NCBI GenBank assembly: GCA_016617855.1
Contig: JAECUM010004947.1
Coordinates: 62,001 to 126,000, forward strand
Direction of reading: 5' to 3'
Origin: Megalonaias nervosa
Lineage: Eukaryota > Mollusca > Bivalvia > Unionida > Unionidae
DNA: 64,000 bases
Under the pieces are notes generated by a model. That model had not been told where the DNA came from, searched no databases, and worked only from the letters and a program-made list of their open reading frames with translations. The position numbers were made by a program, and so were the translations under genes. Below are positions 1 through 12,816 of this stretch, one piece after another. The first letter of the stretch is position 1; every line of letters starts with the position of its first letter.

Positions 1-1540
1 TTCTGTTACTAAAAATAGAAAAACCTTCAATAACTTTTTAAAAAGTCATCAGGTCTTTAGAATTTATACAAATGGTGCCACTCTGCCATTAGATATGGTG
101 ACCATTGCTAAAATAGACAAACATTTGCACAACTTTCTCTAAAAAACAAAACAACCCCCCCCAAAAACCCACTGAATAGAGTTTGACCATTGTCCTAGAA
201 GTATTTATTAAATGATGCAGAACTGCCATCAAATTTGAATAAAGAGAATAGAAACCTTGAAACAAATATTTTCATAACATATGCAGTCAGCAGCATTAGA
301 AGAAATTTATACAGAAAGCATCCAATTGAACAAGATTACATGACCAAGCGGCATTACTTTTGGCTGTTAGGCTGATATCTGCCAGGCAAACAATCTCAGG
401 CCCACTGGGGCTTCTGGTTACCTTACATTTTGCTTCCTTTGGAGCCCTCTGAGGCAATCATGAATGTTCCACCTGTTATAAACTCATGCACTTTTATCAT
501 ATTGACCCATTTTTATATCACCAGCAAAGCATAGATGAGACATAGGGAACACATTTCCTGTGGTTTTGTCATGAATCTTGATGTTTTTATTGGGATAGGC
601 ATCAGCATTTTGTTTGTGCATTTAGCTTATTTTCTCTGTCACTGTTGAATGTACAGTCATGAAACTTGGTGGATATATGCATCTTGGAGGGTACCAGCAT
701 GCAAAAAGTAGGTTACAATGGTCAATTTTTCACACTCAGCAATGTTTTGGCTATTGGTTCATTTCTCTGACTGTTGTATGTACAATGATGAAACTGGATG
801 GGTGTATTAATCTTGTATGGGACAACCACAGGCAGCAGCTAATCACAATGACTAACTTTTCTTGCTCAAATGACTTGGCAAGTTTTTTTTGTTAATTAAA
901 CTTTGGCAGAGTAAGTTAGATTTACATTATGCAGAACTCTTGTGTGCATGTCGGAATGGAGCTTCAGTAGCAGTAATATGTTGCCTGGTATTATTGCATT
1001 GCTTTATCTTTTCCTTATGTTAGTCCCCAGTCCAAGGCCATTATTCCCTCTTCCAATTTGCAATTGGAGGTCTAGAATAAAAAACAATATGGTCCCATTC
1101 TGACACCTTTGTCCACTTAAAACAGTTGGAGTACCATCTTTTTTTTCTTTCTTGCTATACTTGTCTCTTGGGACCTTGACATGTTGTCCATTAAGTCATC
1201 TTTTGGCATTTCTGCTGTCAGTTGTATCCTGTATTGTAACAAAAATTGTTTTTTTATTGCAGTCCTTGTTTTTTTTTTTTGTATCTGTGTCCAATTTCTT
1301 TGATTCTGAGGGTTTTAGTAGATCACTAGCTTCTTGTGTTTCATACCTCTGTCCTACCCTTTATTTGTTCTGATTTATTGTTGTATTTTTATATATTCCT
1401 ACAAGTCTTCAGTAATGTCTCAAGGTGTTGGCAAATGTAGCCATAAAAAGGCAGTGTAGAACATACACACCAATTTTATTGCATGCACGGCATGTGTATA
1501 CATGGACAATTACATATTTGTTTTTGCATGTGGCCCAGTA
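1..1540. other. AT-rich non-coding DNA, nothing recognised
   Basis: There is no exon with convincing splice sites and no recognised repeat here. Short homopolymer runs occur (C-run near 155, T-runs near 1142 and 1270). It may be intron of the spastin gene whose last exons lie downstream, because no earlier spastin exon was found to the left of 3999. Confidence 0.4.
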
Positions 1541-1551
1541 AGGTTTGAAAC

Positions 1552-3470
1552 TTGGTGAAAAGTCACTGGTCTTATAGGGTCACGAAGAAGTGTCCCATCT
1601 CTTCCTCTTCTTCTCTGAAAAACCCCTCATTTTCACTTGCTTCAGTGAGAGGTGTCCAAAGTCAGAATGTTGTCAGGCAGCTGGTCACATTGTACAGGGC
1701 ATTGGACATTCAGCCCCCATGGGGGAATGGACTTTGAGGTCCAGTCTGGTGGAAGGGATTGGGTTGATACCCCTTCAGTTTCATTGTTCCAGTTCAACAC
1801 CTACAGAGTTAAGGAATTCCCACCATCTGCTGGAATGTTGGCAATGTCTTCTTTTCCAACCATGCCACCATGGATGTTTTGCTATGTCTCCATGGATTGG
1901 GAGTTTGGGCACGCTCTAGATCTTCCTTGCATCTTTTGGCCTCTTTATTGAGAGAAGTAGATGATCACCACTCACTGCTTTCAGCACAGAGAATGAATCA
2001 CCATTTCTTTTCTCAAGAGAGAGAGGACCAACAGGCCAATCATGTCTTCTGTGAGTGGAGAGGGGTTGAGAAACCTCAGTTTGGAAGCCCTCTTCTCCAA
2101 GGAGGGAGATAGACAAAATCGTCTTGCCGTAAGAATGAAGATGGGTTGATAAACTGTCATTTTTGTGTGGACACAGAGGAGTTCCTGGAAGAACTTTGCA
2201 TACTGGTCCTTCTCATCTGTTGGGTTTTTCTTCATGTGACAAAGGAGGAAGAGTTGTAGATTCGGATGAAGTGGTAAATGAGGTTTACTACTAACTTCCC
2301 ATTTAGCCATGTCCCAGACCTTTGAGACCAGGCAATGGAAGGGTTGGTCATTTCACTCTTCTGTTCTTTGGCCCAGGTCTCAGCCAGTAGTAATGCAGCC
2401 TTGGAGACCTCAAAGGTTTTTCTAAATCACAGCAAAAGCCTTATGTGGGCCACCCCTCTTGATGCAGATATGCTTCTTTGGACAGCTGGTCCCATCAGTA
2501 GCCTCCGTAAATTTGAGGGATCAGCAAGACCAGTCCCTAGCTGCAGTACTGGGCTCAGCTATATGATGTAGAAACTCCCCAACCATGAAAGGTCCATGGC
2601 TCTTCCTTCAAAGCATTTTAAGTGCGGAAACAATCAGACTCAAAATTAGTTCCAGTTTAGAAACTCTTTCCACCTGTCAACCTCATAATGAGGTGGCCTC
2701 AGAGACCAGTGGATAAAGTCTACAGACCCCGCTCTCCATTTCCCTGAGGAGGGAGGTAGTCATCCTTATGTAGTCACAGTCTCTCCTGCAAAGTCGTCCT
2801 CCTCCTCCTCCTTATCGAAGTAGGTACCAGGTTGAGCATTTCTGCATAGGCTTGGCCAGACCTGTTGGCTGATGGATGGATTTTTTTCCCCAAAGTAAGG
2901 GAGAGTTATGGGCTTTGCTTCAGGGACCTATCCACATTTTGTTCCACAAATCCCAGTTGGTGTCTATGAGAAGAACTGTACACCCATTTAAGGGGAAGAT
3001 GAAGAACAGAAGTCCTCGAATTTATTCTCAGATTTTCTTAGTTTGAAATAGAAGGAGAAATTTTAAATCCTTGTCGACCTTTGAAGCAATTCCTTTTGAA
3101 AGAGCAGTTCAAGATTGAGACAACCATAGTCAGGAATGCCATCAGGGCGGGTCTCCATAGATTTTCATGATGCTTATCATCACATTCCCATGTTTTCATC
3201 TCATGGGAAATTTCTGTACATAAGTCCAAGACAAAGGGTCTTTATTATGGGTTTTTTTTCTCCTTTCATCCTGGCACCACTTCGAGAACCTTCTCTAGGG
3301 TGATGGGTGTAATAGCATCTCATTTAAAAGTCCTTCTGGATTTCCATCCTCCAGTATTTCAATGACTCCATCCACAATGTCCTCCGGCAAGCCCTTCTGA
3401 GGAATCCATGTCTGTTGGGAGATAATGACTTGACTAGGGTCTAATCCCCATTTAGAAGGCAGATATTATC
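1552..3470 (-). pseudogene. Decayed coding-like island, possible retroelement ORF relic
   Basis: This stretch is less AT-rich than its flanks and reads as protein-like text on the minus strand with many stops and frameshifts. The best open block is 3462 to 3295 (about 55 codons) and includes 'LPEDIVDGVIEILEDG'. Further blocks lie at about 2530-2300 ('FEVSKAALLLAETWAKEQK') and 2310-1981 ('RASKLRFLNPSPLTEDM'). A run of acidic codons near 2800 corresponds to the CTCCTCCTCC tract. The order (acidic/basic N-terminal block, helical block, Ser/Pro-rich block) would fit a Gag-like first ORF of a DIRS or other retroelement, but no catalytic motif is visible and I do not recognise the family. An old pseudogene of a host gene is also possible. 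Confidence 0.3.
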
Positions 3471-3998
3471 CCTCCATAGAATTTAATTTATGTGGGGATG
3501 AATTTTTTCACATGTCAAGGATCAGCCTGTGATCCTTCCAACAGAATTTCGCAAATACTGAAAAGATGGCTTTTCTTGTCTTGATTTGGAAGGTAGCAGG
3601 CTTATATTCCTTTATGCTAATTAAATTAGATATTTTCAGAGAAACAATTTACTAGAAATAATTGCTTTTCATAAAAGATAGTTAAAATTGTGTAATTTGA
3701 AAATTCACTAAAGTATGAAGGAATAGTGATAAAAAGTCACCTTCTTTAAAAAAAAAATTTTTGCTTGTGAATTGTGAAAGAGTCACAGGGCAGATATCTT
3801 TAACTGAATTGTTTTATGCAGCCGTCACCATTATAAAAACAAGCATTGCATAAGTTAATATTCTGTTTAGCAAAAATATATCTTGTCAGCATTGTTTGAT
3901 TAATTTGAAATGTTATTATATCATTAGTAATTTTCTCATATTTCTAGTGCTTGTTTTTGGAGGTAAGCTTGATGTCTCTTTGTGGTTTTTTTCCACAG

Positions 3999-4039
3999 AT
4001 TTGTCGGTGTCACAGGTCAAACACGTGGAAGCAGACAAG
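3999..4039 (+). CDS. SPAST: Spastin, penultimate coding exon (41 bp)
   Basis: The exon is bounded by a pyrimidine-rich acceptor (TTTTTTTCCACAG) and a donor AAG|GTATAG. It takes one base from the previous exon, then reads LSVSQVKHVEADK, and ends on a codon boundary. In spastins the matching segment lies just before the C-terminal helix of the AAA domain, after the conserved LGPIR region, with a pattern like LKPEQVKNMSASE. The text and phase join directly to the next exon at 4835. The previous exon was not found in the window, so the upstream intron is probably longer than 3.9 kb. Spastin is a microtubule-severing AAA ATPase. Confidence depends largely on the downstream exon. Confidence 0.8.
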
Positions 4040-4185
4040 GTATAGTTTGACAACTGGGTTCTATCTCTGTAATAAAAATGTGATTCAATCTGCAAAATAT
4101 AAATATATTGTGTTTAATGATCTTACCACATCAAGAAAGGTGTCATATGTACATGCTTTATTAGTTGAATCCATTTGTCGATTCC

Positions 4186-4559
4186 ACAGGCTGTGATCTG
4201 CTGTCACATAATGTGATGGCAGATCTTGGACCATGCAGTTTCTTAAAAGTACCATTAGAACAGTTAATATAAACTCTGATCTGCTGGCATATTATACGAA
4301 GGTAGAGCTTGGTTTGTGTTTGCAGTTGGTCTCAACTTATCGTATATATTCGCTTATAAGATGAGTCCAACTGCAAACTGCACAGACCCATATCTGCTAT
4401 CGCATAATATGCAGGCAGATCTGGGTCTATTGTTTTTTGTTATTAGTAATCAGTAGAACAAACAATATAGACCCTGGTCTGCAGGTCCATTATGCTATGG
4501 CAGAGAGGATCTTTGTTGTTATCAGTTTGACTTTCATATAAAGGAGTATATACTGTACA
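4186..4559. mobile_element. Foldback MITE (family M), one full copy plus a partial copy, in spastin intron
   Basis: The full copy (4338-4559) begins with a CGTATATATTCGCTTATAAG-type end and finishes with its approximate inverse (CATATAAAGGAGTATATACTG). Inside are inverted blocks CAACTGCAAACTGC and CAGATCTGGGTCTAT. A partial copy (about 4186-4335) abuts it on the left. Related copies occur at 10986, 12817 and 61952. It has no coding capacity. Confidence 0.7.
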
Positions 4560-4834
4560 TGCAAGTATGCAAATACATATGAGAACCAATTTGATTATGT
4601 TAATGAAGACAAAATATGATCTTGGCTCCTTTGAGGATTAAGAAGACGATATGAAATTTAAATTGAGTAGCAACTTAAAGGTTTCTAAAATGTAGTTTAT
4701 GTAAATTTTTCAGAAGTGTGTTTTTTATCTTCACCTTCAGTATAATTAAAACTTGAAGCATTTGTGTATTCTTTGAATAGTCAACTACTTTTATTATTTG
4801 ATCAACATAAATATATTTTCTTTATTTTGTGTAG

Positions 4835-4957
4835 GTAAGGGAAATAACACTGACAGATTTCCTTAATTCACTGCGCAAGATTCGACCAAGCGTGCCTCAG
4901 GAAACCCTGGCTAAATACTTGGCCTGGAATTCTCAGTACGGAGATATGACTGTTTGA
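4835..4957 (+). CDS. SPAST: Spastin, last coding exon and stop
   Basis: After acceptor TTTATTTTGTGTAG the exon reads VREITLTDFLNSLRKIRPSV and continues to the C-terminal WNSQYGDMTV and TGA at 4955. This matches the spastin C-terminus closely in pattern: DFxxSL[KR]KI[KR]xSV, TLxxY, WNxx[FY]GDxTV. The helix it encodes packs against the AAA core in meiotic-clade ATPases. Related katanin, fidgetin and VPS4 proteins end differently, so spastin is the preferred call. The reading frame is intact, with no stops or frameshifts, so the gene is probably functional. The intron before it (4040-4834) carries MITE copies. Downstream, a variant polyadenylation signal ATTAAA lies at 5178 and a canonical AATAAA at 6027. 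Which is used cannot be told. Confidence 0.9.
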   Translation, partial: VREITLTDFLNSLRKIRPSVPQETLAKYLAWNSQYGDMTV

Positions 4958-6475
4958 AATTACAGCAAATGAAGGCAATGCTTACAGATAAATATGGATC
5001 ATTGGATTGAATATTTTATTGTATTTAATCTTGGCAATATGGCAGTGTGCAAAAGTTCTCTACATTCAAAGTTATTAATGTGAAATTATTATTTTTGATA
5101 CATTTGCATTTCTTATGATGCTCTGAATTTTCTTCCGATTTTATGTATGTACTAATATTTACAGCTAATTAGTAATAATTAAAGCATCTTTTACCATACT
5201 TTTACTGTATTGAAATATTTTGCCTTTTTTATTATGAAACTGTAGCCAAAATATGGGTAATTTTATGATGCAAAATATAATTTGATACACATTTAATGCT
5301 AATGAATGGGTGATAAATATAAATGAATGAAGGAAATTTATGTCACCAAAAGGTCACCAGAGATAAATCTGCAATAACAGACACAACTATAGTGTCCAAA
5401 TGTAAATGCTGATTGGGAGCAACTACAATATAAAGAAATGAAATGCATGGCTTCAATGTAGTTATGGAGAACTTCATCGATACTGCAGGAGAATTAGGTG
5501 AATGGTTATTTTTAAGTATGTTTTATGATTCAGTAGAAATTGAGACAAACAGTTTCACTCAAAAGTTGAATCTTGCCATCTTTTATTTACCATAATACTT
5601 ATATAAAAACATTAAAAGTTTGAACTCATTTCACCTGTATATTTGTTTACATATATGCTCTGATTGAAAGATGTAAATTCCATTGCAGTTAGGTTTCTGT
5701 AGTCTACTTTCAGAGCTTGGCCGAATATCATAGAGAAATAGATACAAGCCAACAGTCTTATAACCATTCTTTGATAGCATATTCTTTTATCAGAAGAGGG
5801 AATTATTGTTGCAAACACAAGTAATAGCATAAATTTTTCCCAGGGTTTTACTTTCATGATAAAGTTATTTGTGTTGTGTCCAGATATAAACAGCTTGCAT
5901 ATAGTTGTTCAGTAATGGCTGATTGCCAAAGGTGTTGTGCTGCTTTTAGTGTAAATGTCCAGGACTTGATGGGTTGCCATTTGCTCAGTGTTTTAAAAAA
6001 ATACTGTTTTTTTAGTCTTGCCAAGAAATAAATGCTCAGTTTTAATAGAATCTTGAGTATGAGTGCACTGGCATTACATCATCTATATGATGGAAACATT
6101 TTTTTGCAAGAGGCAAGACATAACTGTCACAGCGTCCGCCTGTCCAGTTTTATTTCTGATGCCAAATTTGTTTTATTAAAGTTTTCTTAAGAGCAATATT
6201 TCTGGTATACATGTGTGGATCATCACCAGACCTCACCCACAGATGCATAAAGGGGAAAGAAGATTCCATAATATTGAAGGCCAAGGAGGTCTGTGATCAG
6301 GATTACAGACCTGCAACCTTAAGTCGAATGAAAATCAAGATGCCAAACGAAAAAAATCGGGATTTAGAGAAAAACTTCAGGATCATTGTTTGCATCAGTA
6401 TATTTACAAAACTTTACAAAGGAATTGACAGCTCTACTGTCTTGTGCTATTAATGTAGAAATGTATGCTACAGTC
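4958..6475 (+). other. Spastin 3' UTR and downstream non-coding DNA
   Basis: AT-rich sequence follows the spastin stop. ATTAAA at 5178 and AATAAA at 6027 are candidate polyadenylation signals. No further exon or recognised repeat was seen. Confidence 0.4.
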
Positions 6476-6596
6476 ATACTGTGAAAATCTGTTTTCCATT
6501 TTCATCTTTTATGCTGATATTTAGTGTTAATTCAGTTAACACACTAAATATCAGCATAAAAGATGAAAATGGCAAAATGGTTGATTTTCACAGTAT
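6476..6596. repeat. Long near-perfect foldback (about 120 bp)
   Basis: The two arms (ATACTGTGAAAATC outer, CATTTTCATCTTTTATGCTG inner) are inverted copies around a short centre (AATTCAGTT). The central 35-36 bp of each arm pair almost without mismatch. There is a small asymmetric bulge near each base. This is probably a miniature transposon or its recombination product. No target duplication was identified. Confidence 0.8.
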
Positions 6597-8779
6597 TTTA
6601 AAAAATTGTTGGCATATTTAAAAATCTGCATTTTTTGTCCCCCAAAAAATGGGAAATATGGCTTTTTGGATTTTTAAACAAAAATTTGGGATGATCCTGA
6701 GTAAAACGGGATAAGGTCTTGGATCATAGGGAGCAGTTGTTTAAATTTTGGTCAGTGTTTGTAGTTTTATGATCTGGGAGTATTATCTACAACTGTTATG
6801 TTGAATTGTCATTAGAAGTAAGAAGTTTATCATAGAATATAAAGCATTGTTAATGGTCTGGAGGTCAAAAAGGTTCAAGGTCAAGGTCACTGTTAAGTTG
6901 GTTAAAGTCAATAAACTAGCTAAAGCTTACCTTGCATGTTTATAGATGGGGCTTTAGTTCCACTTCACAGTTTCCTATTTTGCGTGGGTAAATTTTTAAT
7001 TAAAAACACATATCCCAACATTTGAACAATATGTGTGTTATTTAAAATAGAATCCAGGGATGCTTGTTGGTTTAATTCAGTTTTGTTTAAGGATTCTGTA
7101 TGTACTATATGCAGCAGGTATTTGTCACAGGGTTTGAATGCAAAACTAGGCACTTAGGTGAATTCAGAAAGCTGATACATGTATCAGATCTTTCAGATGA
7201 AATTTAAACAGGTGGTTCAGTTTTCTTCAATTTTATCCAGAGGAAGGCAGATTCAGGTACTTAAATTTCTATATGATTGTAGGTGCAGGAAAATTTATTT
7301 GTCAGGGTCGGAGCAAAACTACCAAATTTTGGATATTTTTTACTCACTTTTGCTAGTTCACAGAAAAATTCTGATGTAAATGTAAGATAAAATCACGAGC
7401 TAGACAGAATTTTATTTTGCTTCATAGTAAATGAAAAAGTTATTAGTATTATGCAGTTTTCACTGCCAAGATTGAACTTCATGCAAATGGTGTGTGAGGA
7501 AGTGAAATTTTATGAAAACTGGAGCATAATTGTTAGATTCTGAACCAGATTTACCAGTATAGATGGAACATCTTTGCAGATAACAGTTCAAGGATCCAAG
7601 TTTGATGTCACAGAATGAACTGTTTAGCTTTTTGGGGTAGATTGTTACAAGCTTTTTAAAGAGATTATATTTTATCCTTGCATACATGTATTGTTAAAAA
7701 AATTTGGCACACACATTTAACAGAGAAGATGGGTTGACTTTAACAAAAAGGTGTTTAAAAGGTCACAAATCAAGTTCACAGACTCTATATGACTGTTTGA
7801 AATTATAATAAAAAGGGGTAAATGATAACAGATAAATGTGCTTACTTCAGTCTATTCTATCAGTTAAATTATGACTTTTAAAAGTCACTGATCTTGGTTT
7901 GTGTTGTGTGCCATGACAAAGACTAATTTCAGTACTAATTAAGAGCTTACGAATGAATGTGAAACAGAGGACTGATTTTTTTGTATGGCCAAATTGTATC
8001 ATAAAACTTAGAATCAGCTGTTCACACTTTAAACCGTATTTGGATTAACTGCTTAGCTCACCAAATTCAGAGTATAGTTGGCTTATACAAGAGGTTTGTG
8101 ATGAATAGTGAGTGAAAAGTCCTTTGTGGGACTTGTTTGTTACACATGCAATTAAACTTCACCTATAGACAAGTGTTTAAATATAATTGACCCTTGACAC
8201 TGTTGAATATGGATATAGCTCATATCTTTCCTTAAATATGAACTTTTTTCGTCATTGATGGCTTTAATTCACAGGTATATTGATGAATATATCAAGCAAT
8301 ACCTGCCATAGTGGTACAGAAGAAGACTGCTATGACAGTATGACTGCTTTTTGCACTGACCAGCAAATGAATTGCTTTGACCCTTTCCCTTTATAATTAA
8401 AGCCTCCTTGCCTTCAATTTTGACATATTGTAACCTTCAAGTTTACATGGACAGTGTAACTGGAGTATAAGTGAGCAAAAGTGAGATAAGTAATGTTTTT
8501 ACATACTGATTCACATGATATACCTTTATTTTAAAAGACAGGATGGAAGTGTGTTCAGGTCAGAAGGGCAATAAAATCTACTGCATTTTATATTATATGG
8601 AATTAGAAATGTGGTCAAGGAACAGAACTTTCCTGTCACAGTGACATAAAATCCAAACATAACTGGACAGACTAATGTATGTTTTGACATGGGTAATATT
8701 ATATATTAGTGGCAATGCTTGAAAAGTCATGCATGATTAGAATAATAATAGACTTCAATCCCTATTTAATGAAATATTA
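6597..8779. other. Non-coding AT-rich stretch
   Basis: A short AGGTCA-type repeat piece (AAGGTCAAGGTCACTG) lies near 6880. Nothing else was recognised. The short open frames present have no splice or family support. Confidence 0.4.
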
Positions 8780-9420
8780 GTCAGGAGCATTACATTTTGA
8801 CACACACTCCTTTGCTAATTGATAATTTACAGTCAGGAGCATTACATTTTAACACACATTCCATTGCTAATTCATAATTTAGTCAGGAGCATTACATTTT
8901 GACACACACTCCTTTGCTAATTGATAATTTACAATGAGGAGCATTACATTTTGACACACATTCCTTTGCTAATTCATAATTTACAGTTAGGAGCATTACA
9001 TTTTGACACACTCTTGCTGATTCATAATTTACAGTCAGGAGCATGACATTTTAACACACATTCCTTTGCTAATTGATAATTTACAGTCAGGAGCATTACA
9101 TTTTGACACACTCCTTTGCTAATTGATAATTTACAGTCAGGAGCATGACATTTTGATACACATTCCTTTGCTAATTGATAATTTGCAGTCAGGAACATTA
9201 CATTTTGACACACTCCTTTGCTAATTGATAATTTACAGTTAGGAGCATTACATTTTGACACACACTCCTTTGCTAATTGATAATTTACAGTCAGGAGCAT
9301 TACATTTTGACACATTCCTTTGCTAATTGATAATTTACAGTTAAGAGCATTACATTTTGATACACATTCCTTTGCTAATTGATAATTTAGGAGCATAACA
9401 TTTTGACATACATTCCTTTA
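8780..9420. repeat. Minisatellite, about 13 units of 48-53 bp
   Basis: The unit is GTCAGGAGCATTACATTTTG followed by ACACACTCCTTTGCTAATTG and ATAATTTACA. About thirteen units can be counted. Individual units differ by point changes (GTTAGGAGC, GAGCATGAC, TTCATAATT) and by loss of a CA dinucleotide or a few bases. One minus frame stays open for 124 codons, but that is a product of the periodicity and not a gene. Confidence 0.95.
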
Positions 9421-10985
9421 ATACTTATTTTGATAAATTTATAATTCATGGCGAAAAGAAGCAGTTTTTGCTTAAGAATGAAAATTTTTGAATGCAGTTT
9501 ATTAGATTTGCCTTAACTTCAGATAAGTGACATAAATACTATGTCCTTAAAATATTATATAACCTGTAATATTACTTCGAATATCATTTCTCTGTGCCCA
9601 GTAGGTATGACCGCCTAGTAGGTATGACCAATAATCAGTAATCAAAGATTGCTTGGAAAAGGAAAGCAACCAAGCATTCACATACAGATTTTCTTCATTG
9701 AATATAAACAATAAACATTTTCCATTCTAAGCTATTTCACTTCTTGGAATAAAATCAGAAAAGTAAAATAAGCTTTACTTCTCAAAAACATGAAAGTTGC
9801 AGTAAGTAATTGGAGTCGAATGTGTTTTGTACTGAACCTCTGTATAGTGACAAAGATCGAAAGGTCAGTGAAGTGTATATGCATTTATGAAGAGGGGGTG
9901 GAGTATGGATAATGCCAAAACCAGCATAATAACTATTTATATACATAAATATTGTCATATAATACTCACTTTGCACTCAAATTGATAAAATAATTGCATG
10001 TATAAAGATATTGAAACTCTTCATTGTTTTCTTAATAATCATTATACGCTTGTTAGGGGCACACAGCAAGATAATAATTAAAAGAATTTAGCATCTTTTT
10101 CTCAGTATTTATTTCTAATCTAGTTCTGACTTGAATCATTGAGAGCCTTATTCTGTCCAAATTATCTCAGAAAAACACCACTGTTTCTGTTTGTTTCTGT
10201 GCACCAAATATTCCATATACACTGGCAGATGCAAGTAAAAGTCATATTTACATCTTGTGAAGTTTGAATAATATAATTTGGATCTTCTGGAGACTAGTGA
10301 GACTAGAAAAATTATATTACTGTATGACAGCCTTGTTGCATTGAGACTTTAAACTGACCTGAACCCCCTACAGTTCTTTCTTCACTGGCAGCAGCAGTAT
10401 GTAGAATAAGTAGAGACATGCACTGTTGGAAAGTCACATACTATTAATGTAGGTGCATGTGTTCTGGCATTGCATATGTAGAAAGTGTGTAGTAGGAGTC
10501 CAGTAGTTGGATCCTATTTGTCTGAGGAACATTATATAACTGATACATCATACAAATGAGCAACAAAATTAAAAATACTCCTCCTTTTTTGATGGTTGAA
10601 TAATGCAAACAAATTGTTTTGGAGGGCTGTTTTTGCTAATCTTGATAGACAAGTAAGCAAGCTTATGACCTGGTTATCCATTAGGCAAGTTTTTATTGCC
10701 TTATGAGGGATTAGCCACTGCATGCTCAGAAATATTGATATGCGATCTGTGTGGTATGGATACACAGCTCAGTAGATTGACCTGGCACATTCTGTTGGGA
10801 CAGAGGGCAATTTCAGGCATCCTGTTCCACGTTTTTAAATATAGTATCTTACAGTAGCTAAATATGATATTGACTAGTATCAGATGGCCAACTTGAACAA
10901 AGCTGTTTTATGAGTCATTTAGTGAAATGAATATTGGAAAACAAACTTTTATTTATTTTATTGTTTTAGTCAAGGGTCCACAGTT
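9421..10985. other. Non-coding AT-rich stretch
   Basis: No exon, RNA gene or recognised repeat. A tiny direct duplication (CTAGTAGGTATGACC) lies near 9610. Confidence 0.4.
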
Positions 10986-11215
10986 TACCGTATATGCTCA
11001 CCTATAAGTCTAGTCCAACTGCAAACTGCACAGACCTAGATCTGCCAGCACATTATGCACCATAAGATCTGGGTCTATGCAGTTGAATAGCATTAATCAG
11101 TAGAACAAATGACATAGACCCTTATCTGCAGTCTTATTATGCTCTGGAAATTTGGATCTTTGATTTTTGCAGTTCGACTAGTCATATAAATGAGTACATA
11201 AGGTAACTGCAGACA
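10986..11215. mobile_element. Foldback MITE, family M copy 2
   Basis: The left end is TACCGTATATGCTCACCTAT. Inside are TCCAACTGCAAACTGCACAG and AGATCTGGGTCTATGCAG, with the approximate inverse at the right end (GTCATATAAATGAGTACAT). The layout matches the copies at 4338 and 12817. Confidence 0.7.
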
Positions 11216-12816
11216 GTGGCAGACAACATATATGATGGTAAACCTTTTGACTTGACATCTTACCATACATGCAGAAATCATAATGTCTATATAAAAAAAT
11301 GTACCACATATTTCTGATTGAAATCAATGCATGATCGGTTCTGATAAACCAATCATGTCTTTAAATTTCAGCCAGTCCCAATACAAGTGCCTAGAGTTTC
11401 ATTTTATATAATTTTGTATTATGATTTTTTTTTTTGTAGATATTGAAAAATAATTTCTGTTCTTTTGACCATGATGTTTTTATTTGTACATATCATTTGT
11501 TCTGATCTCCTTTTTGCTTAAACACCGAAGAAACGAAGAAAGAGCTTATCCATTTGTTCTTGTTCATGCTTGTATATGCATTGTGTTTTTAATACTAAAA
11601 TAATAGTTTGTAATAATTCATGTCAGTACAGAATTACTACATTTCAGTTGTACATAGTAGCCATACTTTTGGGGAATTACCACTTGCTGAATTTTACATG
11701 TGAAATATTATTGTAAGTAAAGTTTTAAGACAGCGAGACTGCTATGATTTGAAAAGAGTTTCATTGATGTATAGTGCATTACTGCCTTTTTTACAGAAGT
11801 AAAAACCACTTCAATTAAAGTAATTTGGTTTGCCAAAACAAAGTTTATTTCATGGTCTTGTGGTAGTAGCATCATTGGCATTTTATGCTGAGTATTCATC
11901 AGCATGTTCATTACATGGAATTGTCATGGAGATGAGAAACATAAAAAAGAAATGAACATGTTGCATGTTACAGTCTAGTTCTTGAATTTTAAAACCTAAT
12001 CATTTTCTTCCATGCTGTCTACTAAATTTATCACCATTAACTGCAGCATTTTAACATTGGAATTTCTTTTATGTAATATAATGGTGTTGTAATATTTAAA
12101 TATATATTTGTGTTCAATTGTACTGTCAGAATTGATTGGTATTACTATGCAAATTGAAGAGAGAAATACACCTTGATCATTAATCATTACTATTTCATTT
12201 TTATGTCCCAGACTGTAGGTGCATGTGGATATTGTGATTGTATCTATCAGTCTATAAACAAGGTGTTTTTGGTTATGAACGAGGTGTTTGTGCAGTATAA
12301 TTTTAGTTTACTTTGGTCAGATTTCTGAAACTGCACATGGCTTCTCAGAAGTTTAACACTTTTGGTATTGCTCGGTCCAAGATCAAGGTCACTGGAGCTG
12401 AAAATGGGATTTTCCCTTCTGCATGATAAGGCAAGTTTCCTGTCTCAAATTTCATTGGCTGACCACATTAGGACAAGGGCAGCTCCCTATTGATTCTGAG
12501 GACAAGTGGTCAGCTACTATGACTTATCCTTGTGCAATGGACTTTACTCCACTTGCATCATCAGCATGAGATAACCTACTTGGGCTGCTGTTCCCGAAGG
12601 CACCAAACCTCAGCAAACGTTACCAAACTGAATCAAACCTTACCAATCCGAATCAAACCTTACCAAACCAAACAATTGAAATGGCTATGGTCTTGTGAGG
12701 GTGAGTCAGGGCATCTTTTGTTGGCTACTTTGTATATCAAATAGACACTAGACATTTGTCAATGTCTTTAGTCTTGTTTTCTTCGTAGGGTAAGACTGAC
12801 TCCTTTGTATGTCAAA
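11216..12816. other. Non-coding DNA with short repeat fragments
   Basis: An AAGATCAAGGTCACTG fragment near 12372 belongs to the dispersed AGGTCA-rich repeat. A local CCAAACCTTACC-like repetition lies near 12600-12670. No exon was seen. Confidence 0.4.

Noticed and set aside
9022..9396. 124-codon minus-strand open frame with repeating NYQLAKECVSK text
   Set aside because: It is entirely produced by the minisatellite. Unit lengths near a multiple of three keep it open, and all frames show similar periodic text.
8780..9420. CRISPR array
   Set aside because: The units are contiguous with no unique spacers, and the context is eukaryotic.
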